Shown here one piece after another: positions 11,806 through 22,959 of a stretch of 64,000 nucleotides of DNA. A program made the position numbers and the translations under genes. The stretch spans positions 19,501,017 through 19,565,016 of the forward strand of contig OZ038379.1 in NCBI GenBank assembly GCA_964036045.1. The letters are read 5' to 3'. A model generated the notes under the pieces. It was not told where the DNA came from. It saw nothing but the letters and a program-made list of their open reading frames with translations, and made no database searches. Numbering within the stretch: the stretch's first letter is position 1; each line of letters begins with the position of its first letter. The DNA is from Eutreptiella sp. 'Long Island Sound 2002' (taxonomy: Eukaryota; Euglenozoa; Euglenophyceae; Eutreptiales; Eutreptiaceae).

Positions 11806-11962
11806 GTGACAGTAGGAGAGTGACAGTAGGAGAGTTACAGCAGGAGAGTGACAGTAGTGACAGTAGGAGAGTGACAGTAGTGACACTAGGAGAGTGACAG
11901 TAGAAGACTGACAGTAGGAGACTGACAGTAGAGAGTGACAGTAGGAGAGTGACAGATTGCTA
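11806..11962 (+). repeat. GTGACAGTAGGAGA minisatellite, right arm
   Basis: About 10 units of the inverse complement of the array at 11,103. The units favour the CTCCTACTG variant, whereas the left arm favours CTCTCTACTG, so the two arms have evolved partly apart. Confidence 0.9.
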
Positions 11963-12209
11963 AGGGACATCGTCTTTGGTATAGATAGCTAAAACCCCAA
12001 GCTGACACATAGCCGCCCTCCCTTTTCAGCGCATGCCCTTGCGACCCAGACCCGCACATAAGGGCACATGAGATGCTGCTGAATCGAACTTGCAGTTGAA
12101 TAACGTCGCTCAAATCCCGCCTCAAAATCCACTGCAAGACAAATTCCACGCAACTTTCCAATGGAGCTGCAGGTGCTCGTACAACTGCTTAGCATTCTTT
12201 GTGGCACGG

Positions 12210-12297
12210 ATGCAGTTGGAGCAAGAGGACGTGCGTGCGCGGCAGACACTTGCTGAGCTTGAGGAGAGGAGAGGAGAACACAGTGTGCAGAGACAAG
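12210..12297 (+). CDS. Possible coiled-coil exon
   Basis: A plus-strand frame includes MQLEQEDVRARQTLAEL and ends at a donor, AGACAAG|GTCATG. An acceptor (GGAGCTGCAG) lies upstream at 12,170. The heptad-like Leu spacing and Glu/Arg content suggest a coiled coil. Competing frames are also open, so support is weak. Confidence 0.3.
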
Positions 12298-12649
12298 GTC
12301 ATGTACAGGGCCATGATCCGATCTGAACACCAGCCCAACTCCCCAACCGCCTCCCAATTTCGGATTCAGACAGAGGTGCGTGAAAGAATCTGAAGCCTCA
12401 TGCGTCTCGCGCTTTGCCTACTTGGAGTAGGTGCAGCACGCAGTGCTAGCCCCATAAGGTTCGTACAGGGCATGTGTAACACATCACATTGGTCGGTGCC
12501 AGGATGCCACATCCCAGAGCACAGGCGCATGGGCACGCGCCACCAATATCTATGCGAGGTCCCCAGCAAGAAACAATGCGGAAGCTGGCGGCAGCATAAG
12601 CAGGGGCCGGAAACTGATCACCCTGGCTCGAGTGCATTGAAGCCTGAAG

Positions 12650-12751
12650 GAGACTCGGACTCGAGACTTCCCGGGGCGCCGTGCACAAGCTCACGCTGCA
12701 CATGGCACAGTTGGCACGCATGCGGGCACCCAGACAGAAGCGAGTCCTCAG
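12650..12751 (+). CDS. Possible exon, basic helical peptide
   Basis: A plus-strand frame with AVHKLTLHMAQLARMRAPR ends at a donor, GTCCTCAG|GTGCAG. It could belong with the exon at 12,210. The exact start is not defined, and the 290-codon frame on the opposite strand is not better supported. Confidence 0.25.
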
Positions 12752-13699
12752 GTGCAGAAAGGATGTGGAGGGAAGGGCAGGGACGGGTCGGGAACGAAAG
12801 GGACTGCACCCAAACGCCAACAGGCGCCTGAATTTGTGTACGGTTCCATGACTGGGTGGAGGCATATCAAAGAGGCAGCTCCAATCCAGTGAAGAAGGGC
12901 TGCACTCCCGAGGCTGCTCTACAGCATAACACGGAGTGAGTCCACCCGCCAAATTGCCGCTGAGGGTTGCTGAGGAGTGCCAAACGTGACTCAGGTGTAC
13001 AGGTGAGCTGCGTGCAATCCTTTCACAGCTCGGGCACGCACCCAGATGCATGGGCGAGGAAATCAGAGGCAAGGGCAGGGGAGGAAGGGGGGCTGGGTGT
13101 GTTGCTGGACCACAGCCCCTGCACATGAGATGGGGATCTGGAGGGTATATAATAATAGGGTAAGGCGTAAGGGGTGGTGTAGAGCCCTGGTACATTGGAA
13201 TAGCCCTGAATGACTGTCTTCTGCCAGTTGCCTGGAGGAACCAGGGGGACCAGGGAAGAGCACAGGAAGAGCCAGGAGAAGCCTGGAAGGAGCTGGGAGG
13301 CCCACGGACAACAAGCACAAACCCAGAAAACAGCAGGGGTCTTGCAGGGCGAGAGAGGAGTTGTGAGAGCGGTGCGGCTTAGCTGTTCCTGTGATCGGGG
13401 CTGTAGCTTCGACGCATTACCTTTCAGAAAGGCTCAGAAAAACGTATTTACAGGGCCGGTGCTCAGCAAAAACACACATTCACAGGGCCGCACACTGCAG
13501 CAGGACAGGCAGTGCAATTGTACAAATTGCTCAACCCCTTCCCTTATCATTGTCGCGGTCTAACACAGGTGGCAGGCGGTATGCAGCAGCTTTCAGAGGT
13601 GAAGATGCACTGCTCCTTAGGGTAGGCGGATTCGTGAAGTGTGCTGGAGGCCAGGGCTGGCACTTGGATGCATCAGTATCCTTGGTCTTTCACCTACAC

Positions 13700-14173
13700 C
13701 TTCAGGCAGTACTGGCCATCGCCCTTTTTCCCACACACAATGTTGACCACAGAATCCAATAGTGTCGGACTACTGGCAAGTAACTGCCACACGCCATCAA
13801 AAAACCTCGTCTGGCACTCATCTTCTTTGCTGTACGCAATCATGAAGGCGGCTCGGCAGTTACTGTCCCCAGTGATCACTCTCAGAGCATTGCTGATCTT
13901 TGCAATGCAACTTTCGCACACGAAGTTGAGAATTGCTTCCGCAACGTCAGGGGCGTACTGACACATGTTACTAGCAGCATGCCATGTGCAGTTCCCCGTG
14001 CACGAAGACTCAGCAGTAACCTTGTCGCAGTCAACCTCAAACCGCGCAAAAAGATCTTGGGCGGGCTCTTCACAGTCATCCAACAAAGCCGTAAATTGCT
14101 TGAAAGCAGGGCACAATTCCTGCTGAGGCACGAATTTGGGCTCCTCCATCAGCGCCTTGTATTGTTGGAGGAC
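13700..14173 (-). CDS. Secreted Cys-rich protein, internal exon
   Basis: A 158-codon open exon (474 nt, phase 0 at both ends) lies between a good acceptor (CCCATTTGTACAG) and donor (TGCCTGAAG|GTGTAG). It encodes an acidic peptide with 9 or more spaced Cys, including SSCTGNCTWHAASNMC, FVCESCIAK and NIVCGKKGDGQYC, and N-glycosylation-type sequons. Immediately upstream, in another frame, is a hydrophobic stretch (AITVAVARLLLLSLLC) that could be the signal peptide of the preceding exon. Alternatively the exon begins about 24 nt earlier. I know no family with this Cys pattern; extracellular location is an inference from Cys content. Confidence 0.6.
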
Positions 14174-14690
14174 CTGTACAAATGGGAAGTGTGTGACCTT
14201 GACAGACAGATCCAACACAACAGCGATAGAAGCAGCAAACGTGCAACAGCAACCGTGATTGCAACTGCAACGGCAACTGCAATTGCAACTGCTGCAACAG
14301 GAACGAGTGGTTACCCAGTTAGTAGGGTGGGTGAATTTGGTGGCTCAGTATCCCCGTTACTCACTCAGGAAGGGGGATGGGGGGATTACTAATGTGGCCA
14401 GGGGTTCACTGACCCCCCTCACTCCGTCAATAGCCCATCCAAAGTCAGCAAGGGGAGGGTCATAACCCCCTAATGAGCGACGATGGTGGGGGGCTACTGA
14501 GTTTGGATATGTCCCTTGTTTCACCCGTTCGGCCTTGTCATGGATGTTGCAGTAGCAGAGTTGAAGCCATCAATATCCCTACATTGATGCCTTTTGAGAC
14601 GCTAAAGGACTTGAAGGGCATTGCACAGCGCCAAAACTTACTGGTGCGCATCGCATGAGCCATTTTGGTGACGAGGATTGGCAACGTCAC

Positions 14691-14758
14691 CGTGGGGAAG
14701 GCGGAGCACAACAGCAAATCCCACAGCAAGAAATAGAACAACCACAGTGCTGCTGCAG
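14691..14758 (-). CDS. Membrane protein, third visible exon (TM helix)
   Basis: The acceptor GAGTTTTGTGCAG is followed by 68 nt encoding STVVVLFLAVGFAVVLRLP, an unbroken hydrophobic helix with a basic end, then a donor CCCCACG|GTGACG. The reading phase matches the exon at 14,857-14,933, which leaves two nucleotides completing a Ser codon here. That agreement is the main support for a gene. Confidence 0.5.
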
Positions 14759-14856
14759 CTGCACAAAACTCGTGCACTGAAGGATGTGGCGACACTTAAT
14801 TCGGGACCGAGGATGCCCGAAACTATGACAGCACACCAACGCTCGCTTTTGCATAC

Positions 14857-14933
14857 CTGCTTCTCGGGGATTCTCGGAGTGTCGGTGTCTGGTGCTTTGC
14901 AGTGTCCGTGCTACCCTGGCCCGCTGACCGTGT
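14857..14933 (-). CDS. Membrane protein, second visible exon
   Basis: A 77-nt exon between a strong acceptor (CTGTTGTGCAG) and a strong donor (GAAGCAG|GTATGC). It encodes a polar, Ser/Thr/Arg-rich linker (STDTAKHQTPTLRESPR). It starts in phase 0, as the previous exon demands, and ends in phase 2. Confidence 0.5.
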
Positions 14934-15264
14934 CTGCACAACAGGGGGGGCGGGGGGCGCACTATTTTATTGCAGCATGGGCGTCGCATTGAGCGCCTTC
15001 GTTGCATCAGATTCACGGATTGTGTAAGTCGTGATTCGTAGCCAACCTTCCAAATTTGAAGCTTCGACTCATACCCTCGAGCGCACTGGGCAGGCCCTCC
15101 TCCTGCTGTGGCATTTAGATCGTGTACATCGGCTCCGTGGAAGGGCGCTATCTAATCACAGTGCCGTGCACGGGGGCCTCAAAAGTGGTTGCCAAGGCGG
15201 GTACTGGTGGTTGGAAAGGCATCTGGCGGTTCCAAAAGGGTTGGTGGGTCTCTGGGGGATGGAC

Positions 15265-15405
15265 CTGGCGAATATGTGCATGTCCGATGGAAAGCGCTTG
15301 TCTGGATCGAGGTACCAAGGACTGCGACCCGACGAATGACTCCGGCGTCTGGAACGCGAAGGCGCTCAGCACAAGCATCAGCACAAACACGGGGGTTTGC
15401 GTCAT
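15265..15405 (-). CDS. N-terminal exon with signal peptide, possible plastid leader
   Basis: From ATG at 15,405 the frame encodes MTQTPVFVLMLVLSAFAF, a canonical signal peptide ending in a small/aromatic motif. About 28 residues rich in Ser, Arg and Gln follow (SLVPRSRQALSIGHAHIRQ) before a donor CGCCAG|GTCCAT. The exon is 47 codons, phase 0. Bipartite plastid leaders of secondary-plastid algae show exactly this order, with Phe at the cleavage site. With the exons at 14,857 and 14,691 it would make a small single-pass membrane protein. The 3' end was not found. Confidence 0.5.
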
Positions 15406-15691
15406 AAATGGTGCGGACAAAGCAAGTCTGGGGGCAGAAACACAATGCAAACGACGCATATTGAAACCAACCAAGCACAGAACTGCTTGAATTCCCGCGT
15501 TCATGTCGCTTTCACAAGGAATACACGACACCCCCTCCCTGTGCAGCAGTGTGTTGCATGTTCGAAATACCAAACACCAAATACACCACAGCATCCCCGG
15601 TTGACATCCATCATTTTGCCAAAGGCCTGCTATCACCTACCCCCCCCCCCTTGCATAACCTACGCCAATGCACACAATTATTACGGTCCCT

Positions 15692-15930
15692 AGCCTACTG
15701 AGCTTGGACAAGGGCGTGGCTTGCGCACAACACATACAACTGCCGACACACACGTGCGCAGGCCACATGTGCTGAAATTGGCAATTCAGGACCTATGGGA
15801 TGCATCAGACTTCCTGGTGCACCAGCAGGGGGCCACATGTGCCGAAATTGGCAAATGTGACGACAAACCCATGTCTTATGTGGCCACACTACGTTCCCTA
15901 CGCCTACTGTAGCTTGGACAAGGGCATAGC
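15692..15930 (+). repeat. Local direct duplications
   Basis: AGCTTGGACAAGGGC occurs at about 15,700 and 15,911, and GGCCACATGTGCYGAAATTG at about 15,763 and 15,830. Neither copy appears coding. Confidence 0.6.
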
Positions 15931-16164
15931 TTATACAAAGGGGGGGGGGGGGGGGGACTGTGTGCCCAGTATGGCCACACTGTGTGGGGCACCCGTTTTG
16001 CATGGTCCATTCGCAGGTATCAATGTCCTGAGTCATGTGTCACAGTCCATGTGCAAGCAATGCGCTCATCCAAACAACACCCAGTGCTATTTGCGAGATT
16101 CTTTTGGTACTGTTTATTGGTCGCTTGTCGTTGTTTGTGCTAGGCGGGGGGGGGGGGGGGGTTG

Positions 16165-17400
16165 AATGAGTGCCTTGCCTGCAGGTCCACTGTTTTTTGG
16201 GTACCAAGCACCTTGGCGGTTGTTGGACGGTGTTAGGGGCCAAGTTTCTGAGCTGTGCTTCCTTCCACCAGTTCTGACTTACGTTTCAATGTCTGGGTTG
16301 CTTCCGACGGTTTCCCCACCTGCAGGTACCGAACGAAATTGAGAACAAAGATATTTTAGAACGAGAGGCCAGAAGCACCTGGCAGTAGATGCCTTGACAA
16401 TAGCTCACAGGACATGCTTGCACAAAGGGTTTTCTGATATATTCTTGTGCATTCGGGATTGGGCATGTTTGGATGGTCACCCAGCTCCACCGATTTTCAG
16501 CCTTTCTTCCTCTTTTCAGGGATACGGATATAGACTTAACCATGCTCCATTGTGTGGCCCCTCGAGTGGGGCGATGGAATCATCCGTGCTCTGTTTTGTC
16601 GCTCCTGGAGTTGGGGATATTGACTCATGCACGGTTTGTTGTGTGGCCTCCAGATGGCCTTTGTTTTCCTTGGCCTCGAGTAGCACACTGGTATGCCTAT
16701 GGGCATGGCAGTTCCTGCAGATTTGCATCCTCGCAACCTGTTGTGTGTCCCCAAATTACTCTGTGGATCAATTGCTATAGCGGACAGTCCTGATGCATGA
16801 TTCCCAGAGTTTCGCCAAACACCTTCTGCCAGCTTTCTTGGGCTCGGACCCCCTCCTTAAAAGAAAGAAGAAGTTTCAAGGTTACAACACCTGCTAGACT
16901 GGGGTCCGAAATTGAGCTGGCGGTGCGAGGAGCAGGCCAATGCGCAAGCTGGATTTTGCATGCCCCCGCCAGGGAGCCAACAATCCGTACCATTTGGTGC
17001 AGTGGCAATGCATTTCCATGAGAAGCCACTGCCCCTCGCCGACATGCTGAGCAATTGTGGGCACTGCATAAAACACGGCCGAGTAACCCAATGTACACAG
17101 GGGGATGTAGGGACGTGGTGTGCGCAAGCAGTCTACCAGCCACCACATTGGCAAGAGGGGTACCATACTACAGGAGGTTGCCTGATGTGCCAAATGGCGG
17201 ATGGTGTGTGCAACCTACTTTGGCACACTATGTGTGCACCCGCTCTAGGACACACCAGATCTGCTCTGTGGGTGAAGGGTGGGAATTCATATTCATATTT
17301 ACCAGCTTGGCTCTTAAGCTGAGGGTCCCAGCCTTGCCCCTCAACTGAGACAAACAGACCAGGCGCGTAGCTGAGCAATCAGGACCAGAGGCTTCTCCCA
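16165..17400. other. Spacer with a Cys-rich plus-strand frame
   Basis: A plus-strand frame at 16,912-17,322 is rich in Cys and His, but has no convincing splice sites and overlaps an equally open minus frame. I do not call a gene. Confidence 0.4.
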
Positions 17401-17411
17401 CTCTGCTTAGA

Positions 17412-18293
17412 TTACTTTGTAAGCAGCCTATCTATGGCCCGGTTGCCCCGGCCACGTGTCTTGTACACTGCATGTACTATACACCATGGTGTAATGAGTA
17501 CACCTGTGCCCAGAAATCCTGGGCCACACAATTCCGCCATAACACCCCGGCGCCACTCAGGCAGCTCTGGCGCCATTGGCACCTCATAACACTCTCCGGT
17601 TGAGTCATCGCACATCTCCTCCCGAGCGGTTCCACTCAGTGGGACCATATACTTACCAGCCAGGTCAAAAAGGCATGATGTGTAGGAGAAGGGGGAAGAT
17701 ATCACATCACATGGGTCTAGTGTGGCACTAGACCCCCCAACAGCTGCTGCTCGGCCGCCTTAAAGGGAGGATGGATGGGAAAAAGCTGACAAGAGGACAG
17801 GAGTCCTCGGAAAAAGCTGCAGTGGTTTCAGACCTTCGCTAAGCTTGATTCTCATGGACACTGCCACTTCTTGCGTTCTGCTTATCTACAGATCGACAGC
17901 TACATGGCTCAACACACTTCCTTGCCCCGCTGCCTACGGGCTCTTCTGCCCACATACTTCTCCTGTCACACAGGGATTGCAGGATCTCCCAGTCATGAAG
18001 CATAGCATGAAGACCTAATTCCCAGAGGCCAAACTGCAACTTGCGCTAGCAGTGGTCCAGCTACTGTCGGCTCTAACACGACCCTTCACTGCTTGTCACC
18101 CCACAACCTTTTGTGTGAAATGAACTGAAGCCAGTGCGACAGGAACTGGCTCTGCGGTGCCAATCAATGCTGACGCCGGAGTCCGTCGGATGGTAGTTGA
18201 CGGCCCACCAAAAATACTTTTCCCGGTGGCGTGGGACAAGCAATGTACACAATTTCCTCCTACAAACGCAAACCCGGAAGTGCCAATCGACAC
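17412..18293 (-). other. Cluster of possible minus-strand exons
   Basis: Three open stretches read as coding-like on the minus strand: 18,096-18,293 (with GKSIFGGPSTTIRRTP), 17,839-18,039 (with LHAMLHDWEILQSLCDRR) and 17,412-17,705 (with MCDDSTGECYEVPM). The last contains both a GTAAGTAT donor-like site and a possible CACAG|GTGTAC donor. Their frames were not shown to join, so this is only a place to look for a gene. Confidence 0.25.
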
Positions 18294-18299
18294 ACTTAC

Positions 18300-20950
18300 T
18301 CAGCCTTTGTGGTACCCCCCTCCCCGCAGCCTCTGTATGACATATCAGTCCCTGCTTGTAAAATAGCATCATTGGTTGTTGGGGATGCACACTTCCCCAG
18401 GTGCTGGTTCAACTCCTCCCCGGTTGCTAACCCCCAAAAGCGGTCCCGGTATGGTTGCATTGCATGCAAACTATACTCAAGGTGCCCCCCTTCATGCAGC
18501 TTCGTGCTGCCTCATCTCAATTTTTGAATGCTGCTTGGTCCCTTGCGATACTGGGTGAGACTGGGACAGTTGGATGTCCCTCGGTTCACAAGTGCTGCTC
18601 CTGCTTCGGTCATGCCCATGACAGTCCAAATTTGCTCTTCGTCGGTGATATGGGAAATGTAGCACAGGGCCAGGGGGAGAGGGTCGCATGCACGGACCGC
18701 GCCCAGCGGGTGCTCCGGGGTTTCTTCAACCAAAGCGTGGCACCACCAAATCCATGATTCCGAAAGTTGCGGACGCGACAGCCGGGATTGTTTGGACAAT
18801 GCGTCGTTCGCACAAGAGGGAAAGTGCCACTGCGCGGCACGACATGAGACGAGGGGTCGAGTGCTTGCTTTGCGCCTGCACTCGGGGGCCACCCCACCAC
18901 CACGAGTGACCATGGCATTGGTTCACCAGTGAAACAGCCTCCCAGGAAATTCGCATGGCAGGGGGTACACCTCTGCAATCCAGCCGGCAGTGGTGGGCAT
19001 GGGGGGCGCTGGATTGAGGGCGTTGTGGGCGTTTGGGGGCATCATCGGCAAATTGCGCTTGTGGCATGAGCTCATGCAGCCGCATATTTACATGGGGAGC
19101 ACTGCACCAGGACCGCGACAATTGAAAGGCCCACAATCTGATGCAAGCAGACAACAGCGGGGCGGCAGGAGTCAACTCCGTGAACGAGCAGAACGGCCTG
19201 GGGGTCCAGTGCCCAAGGGCTGCGTGACCGTTGTGCAGCTGCTTGCCCTCAGGGTCAAGGGCATATATGGGACAGAGCGCCATTTACAGGCGCCTCAGCT
19301 CGGATACCCCACTTGATGGATGAAATGACTTCGAGATAGAGGACAATCACTGGCATAATGTGGTGGTGACGAGGGGGCAGATCCGGAAGGGGGGGGGGGG
19401 GGTCACGACTGTTTCTTGTCTACAAAAGCTGCCAATCGAATGTGCAGGGGTTCGGTGGTAGCGCACTGGCTCGTGACGAAATTTGGCACCATATATAATG
19501 CACAGGGATCGGGGAAACCGATGCACTGCAAGAGTGTGCGAGTGGACGATTCGGCCTGCGAGTACAGGTGGGGTACCGCTACTGGGTGGTGTACGGAGCA
19601 GGCGGTCACCGGTAAAGCGGCACGGAGGTGGCCCATGACGACTGGAAATGAGGATGACCAGAGACATGGTGCCCCGTTGAACAGCCTCCGAGGGAAAGAA
19701 AGTGTGAACCTGCAACACGCCCTTTGGTTCCTGGTCCCCAAGTGCAAGTCCCGGGGACTCAGGGCCAGTCTACAGTGTCCATAGCAGAGGGGGGACATTC
19801 CACCCAGTCCGACGTGTCCTCCATCCTCCATCCTCCACCCGAAAGGCCAGGGGACGCAGCACCGCACGGAATGCCAGCGTGTGCGTGTCCTGCTGTTGTT
19901 GGTGGGCAGCAGTTCTCTCAGCTACTGAATTTGCCAAGAAGATGTGGTGTGGGTGTTTGCTGAGGGCGGACAGAACCGCACGCACGGGTCATTGCATGAC
20001 AGAGTTTGCATCCTAAAAGTCGCAGCTTGACAAAACCGCACATGCACAGTGGCTGGGACGGGGCGAGGGGGAGGGGGCAGGGGCCGCTTGCCTACACAGG
20101 TACTGCTGCATCCTGCTGAATGAATCGCTTCCAGGCCTGCAGGGAGGGTTTGATTGGACAGGAATTACTGCCGATCCAGTGGATCTGTTGCAGATCTGCA
20201 CTGGCTCACATGTCGCAGGCTAACAACCTGATGTCTTGCCTTCGGGTGTGGCAGCCGCATGCGGCATTTCCTAACTGGAGACTGGAGATGGCACGGTGCA
20301 CGTCCCCTTTGTTGGAGGTGCACAGGGTGATTGTTGCATCACCGCGCCCTGATCTTAGACAGGGGATTCGCAACAGCCCGCTTGCCTTGGTACAAAAAAT
20401 AAGCGACGGGGGTAGCGGATATTGATGGCTAAACTCAAAACTACCGGGGGACATGGGGCGCATCCCGCTGGGTATCGCTGCGCTACACCTTTACGCGATC
20501 AGCGTGGGACATGGCATGCCTTCGGCACGAAGCCAAACGAAAGAAATCCCGCCGCACACTTGACCCGTTCCGTGCCCATGGCTGTGTTTGCAGGACAAGT
20601 TTTGGAGTTCTGTAAACTGTAGTCGTAGTGGAGCTACAGTTGTGGCTGCAGCCGCACTTGTGGTCGTCGTGTAAGATACCATTGCACTTGCAGGGGTCGT
20701 GCTGGTGTTGTATTGTCGTCGTGGTAGCGCGCGGTTCCAGGCCCTACACACGGGTCATTTCTGATGACAGCACAGAGCAAATCGCCAGCACCAGTCGTCC
20801 AGGCACGATCCTGAGCCACCAGCAGCCCCTCAGACCCTTTGTTGTCCGCGCCTCAAAAGACTGCCAGCGACCCCACCCCCGACCGGAGGACGGGGAAGCA
20901 GCCGGGGGCATCGCGGGGAGCAGGTGGATCCGCACACGGAATCCTGACCC
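18300..20950. other. Spacer with one open plus-strand stretch
   Basis: A plus frame at 19,416-19,784 (122 codons, after an acceptor-like TCGAATGTGCAG) has protein-like composition but no confirmed donor. The rest shows only short overlapping frames and a G-run at 19,390. Confidence 0.35.
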
Positions 20951-20962
20951 CATCTCCATCGA

Positions 20963-22453
20963 CTACGCCGTGCCCGTTTCCTCCCGCGCGGTGGTGCCTT
21001 CTGATGCAGCGGCAGGCGGGTGCATCTTGTACACGCCGAAGTGCCGGATGCGCACCGGCGCGGCCGCATCCACCACCTCCGCGCACACCAGCCGCACGCG
21101 GCTGGCGTTCCGCGCGGGCGCCGCATCGAAGTAGTCGATGGACTTGTGACCGATGGTGCGGCCGTTGAGCAGCCGCAGGGCCGTCCAGCGGTCGGCCACG
21201 AGCACTTCGACGCGGTAGCGGGCGACGTTCTGGCCCGACGCGACGTCCTCCATCGCCATCGTCGCGTCGAAGTGCCGCGCGCCGTCCGCGAGGTCGATCA
21301 CGCAGTGCCGGGCGAGCGCGGCGCACGCGGCCTCCACGCCGTCGACGGAGGCCAGGGCCGCGGTGAACGACCGCCGGATGGCGTCCCCGACGGCGCGGGC
21401 CGCGGCCACGTACGGCTCCGGGATGAGCCCGCGGTCGTCCGGTGGGACGTTGGGGATCCAGTTCGCGCCCCGGCCGACGCTGTGCAGGTACCGCCGCCAC
21501 AGCTCCGTGGCGTTAAGGTGGTGCCCGGGCCGCTCGCACGCGCCGCTCCAGAACCACGAGCACCCGGGGCCCGACTGGATCGAGAAGTCCGCCTCCTGCG
21601 GCGCGAACACCGCGTAGCCCCCGGCCGCCGGGCGCGTCGCGTTGCACTCGTACCCGCAGAGGCGGTTGTGGGAGGCGGCGCCGCAGCGGTCGTCGTTGTA
21701 GGCCCACAGGCCGTCGAGGCCGTACGCGGACCCGCTCAGGTCGCAGACCCCGCTCTCCGCCGGGTAACAGAGGCAGCCGTCCGGCCCCGGCAGCACCATC
21801 GCCGCGGCGTTCAGCGCGCGGATGTGCTGCACAACGGCGCCCCAGGGGAATGGGGTGAGGCCCGGGGGGCAGGCCCCGCGGGAGCACTGGGGGTTCGGGT
21901 ACACGTCCATCCAAATGCGGTCGATGGGACCGTAGCGCGTCATGAGCTCCGAGAGCATCCCGAGCTGCTGGCGGAGGTAGTCCGCGGGCGGGCGCGTCCA
22001 CGCGGCGCAGTCCAGGCTCGGGGCGATGTAGAAGCACGGGCTCACGCCGTGCCGGCGGCAGCTGGCGACGAACTCCCCGGCGATGTCGCGGCCCGTCCGG
22101 CCGAACGGGGACGCCGCGACGCCGTAGGTCGAGTAGCGGCTGGGCCACAGCACGAAGCCTTCGGCGTGGTGGGCCGTGAGGCAGAGCTGGCGGGCGCCGA
22201 GGCTGACGGCCGTCCGGACCCATTGGTCCGTGTCGAGGAGGCGGGGGTTGAAAGCGGAGGCCGGGAAGGCGACGCGGGAGTCGCCGTTGCAGCCCCGCGG
22301 AGTGTCACAGTCGCGAAAGGTGCAGATGCCGAAGTGGAGGAACATCGTGACCTCTAAGTCCATGTACCTGAGCTGACTGGCCGAAGGCAGCGGGCGGTCG
22401 GCGAGGGACAGCGCGAGCCCAGCGAGCCATAGCAATGCTACCGACAAAGACAT
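20963..22453 (-). CDS. Secreted alpha-L-fucosidase, family GH29
   Basis: The enzyme should remove terminal alpha-L-fucose from glycans outside the cell or in the endomembrane system. The 496-residue product starts with a signal peptide (MSLSVALLWLAGLALS). GH29 hallmarks follow: FLHFGICTF near residue 35, LTAHHAEGFVLW near 90, and GPIDRIWMDVY near 180, whose Asp is the expected nucleophile. A C-terminal beta-type domain ends with IRHFGVYKM. ATG 22,453 was chosen because a perfect acceptor, CCTTTTTCTCTGCAG, abuts it; the in-frame sequence upstream is therefore intronic. Stop is TAG. The gene has no other intron and is far more GC-rich than its neighbours, which produces a 445-codon antisense shadow frame. 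Length fits the family. Confidence 0.93.
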   Translation of the reverse strand: MSLSVALLWLAGLALSLADRPLPSASQLRYMDLEVTMFLHFGICTFRDCDTPRGCNGDSRVAFPASAFNPRLLDTDQWVRTAVSLGARQLCLTAHHAEGFVLWPSRYSTYGVAASPFGRTGRDIAGEFVASCRRHGVSPCFYIAPSLDCAAWTRPPADYLRQQLGMLSELMTRYGPIDRIWMDVYPNPQCSRGACPPGLTPFPWGAVVQHIRALNAAAMVLPGPDGCLCYPAESGVCDLSGSAYGLDGLWAYNDDRCGAASHNRLCGYECNATRPAAGGYAVFAPQEADFSIQSGPGCSWFWSGACERPGHHLNATELWRRYLHSVGRGANWIPNVPPDDRGLIPEPYVAAARAVGDAIRRSFTAALASVDGVEAACAALARHCVIDLADGARHFDATMAMEDVASGQNVARYRVEVLVADRWTALRLLNGRTIGHKSIDYFDAAPARNASRVRLVCAEVVDAAAPVRIRHFGVYKMHPPAAASEGTTAREETGTA

Positions 22454-22475
22454 CTGCAGAGAAAAAGGAGTGGGG
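22454..22475 (-). other. Intron 3' end before the fucosidase start
   Basis: On the minus strand the pyrimidine tract CTCCTTTTTCTCTGCAG runs directly into the ATG. This implies an intron in the 5' untranslated region and shows the fucosidase gene is spliced like a resident eukaryotic gene. The matching donor was not found. Confidence 0.6.
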
Positions 22476-22778
22476 GCTCTCGGGCTGATAGAGCGGCGGC
22501 ACACCAGCTAGTGAGCTGTGGCTCTGTGTGTCAGGGCCATGGGGCTGTATCATGCACATTGTCGACTGGACAGGCAAATGCAACTATGAGACACGTGGGT
22601 GACTCTTTGGGAAGAAGAACTGTGGGTGTGATGTGTGCACAATGGCACTAATCCCCAAAAAAGGTACCAAGGGGGGACAGATCTTGGCAAACCGCGAAGT
22701 AAGGCCAGGGGATAAATTTTGGGGGGTATAAATTTTGGGTGGGGAGATGCTGCATGTTCTTTTTCTCCTGTCATTCAG

Positions 22779-22954
22779 TTTGTGTTGACTGCATGGAACA
22801 TTCAGAAGGTGAATCTGATTTTGAACTGCAGTGGACTTGATGGCCTCTCTGATGAACCTTCTCAGATATCTTCTCAGGAACCAGACAGCGGGTCAGGGGT
22901 TGTTGATGGAGACGATGTAGACAGTGGCAATGAAACTGACGGCGGCTCAAGGGG
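22779..22954 (+). CDS. Candidate exon encoding an acidic Ser/Asp-rich segment
   Basis: A near-ideal acceptor (TTTTTCTCCTGTCATTCAG) precedes a 176-nt open stretch ending at a donor, AAGGGG|GTATAA. The frame gives DEPSQISSQEPDSGSG and VVDGDDVDSGNETDGG, a disordered acidic region resembling in character the acidic first exon of the gene at 37.6 kb. It diverges from the fucosidase. No family was recognised. Confidence 0.4.
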
Positions 22955-22959
22955 GTATA

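Noticed and set aside
12446-13318. 290-codon minus-strand open frame
   Set aside because: Low-complexity Ser/Pro/Cys composition, no motif or splice signal; small plus-strand helical peptides are at least as likely.
21020-22357. 445-codon plus-strand open frame
   Set aside because: It is antisense to the fucosidase and open only because the gene is GC-rich at third positions; composition is Arg/Ala/Gly-biased with no domain.
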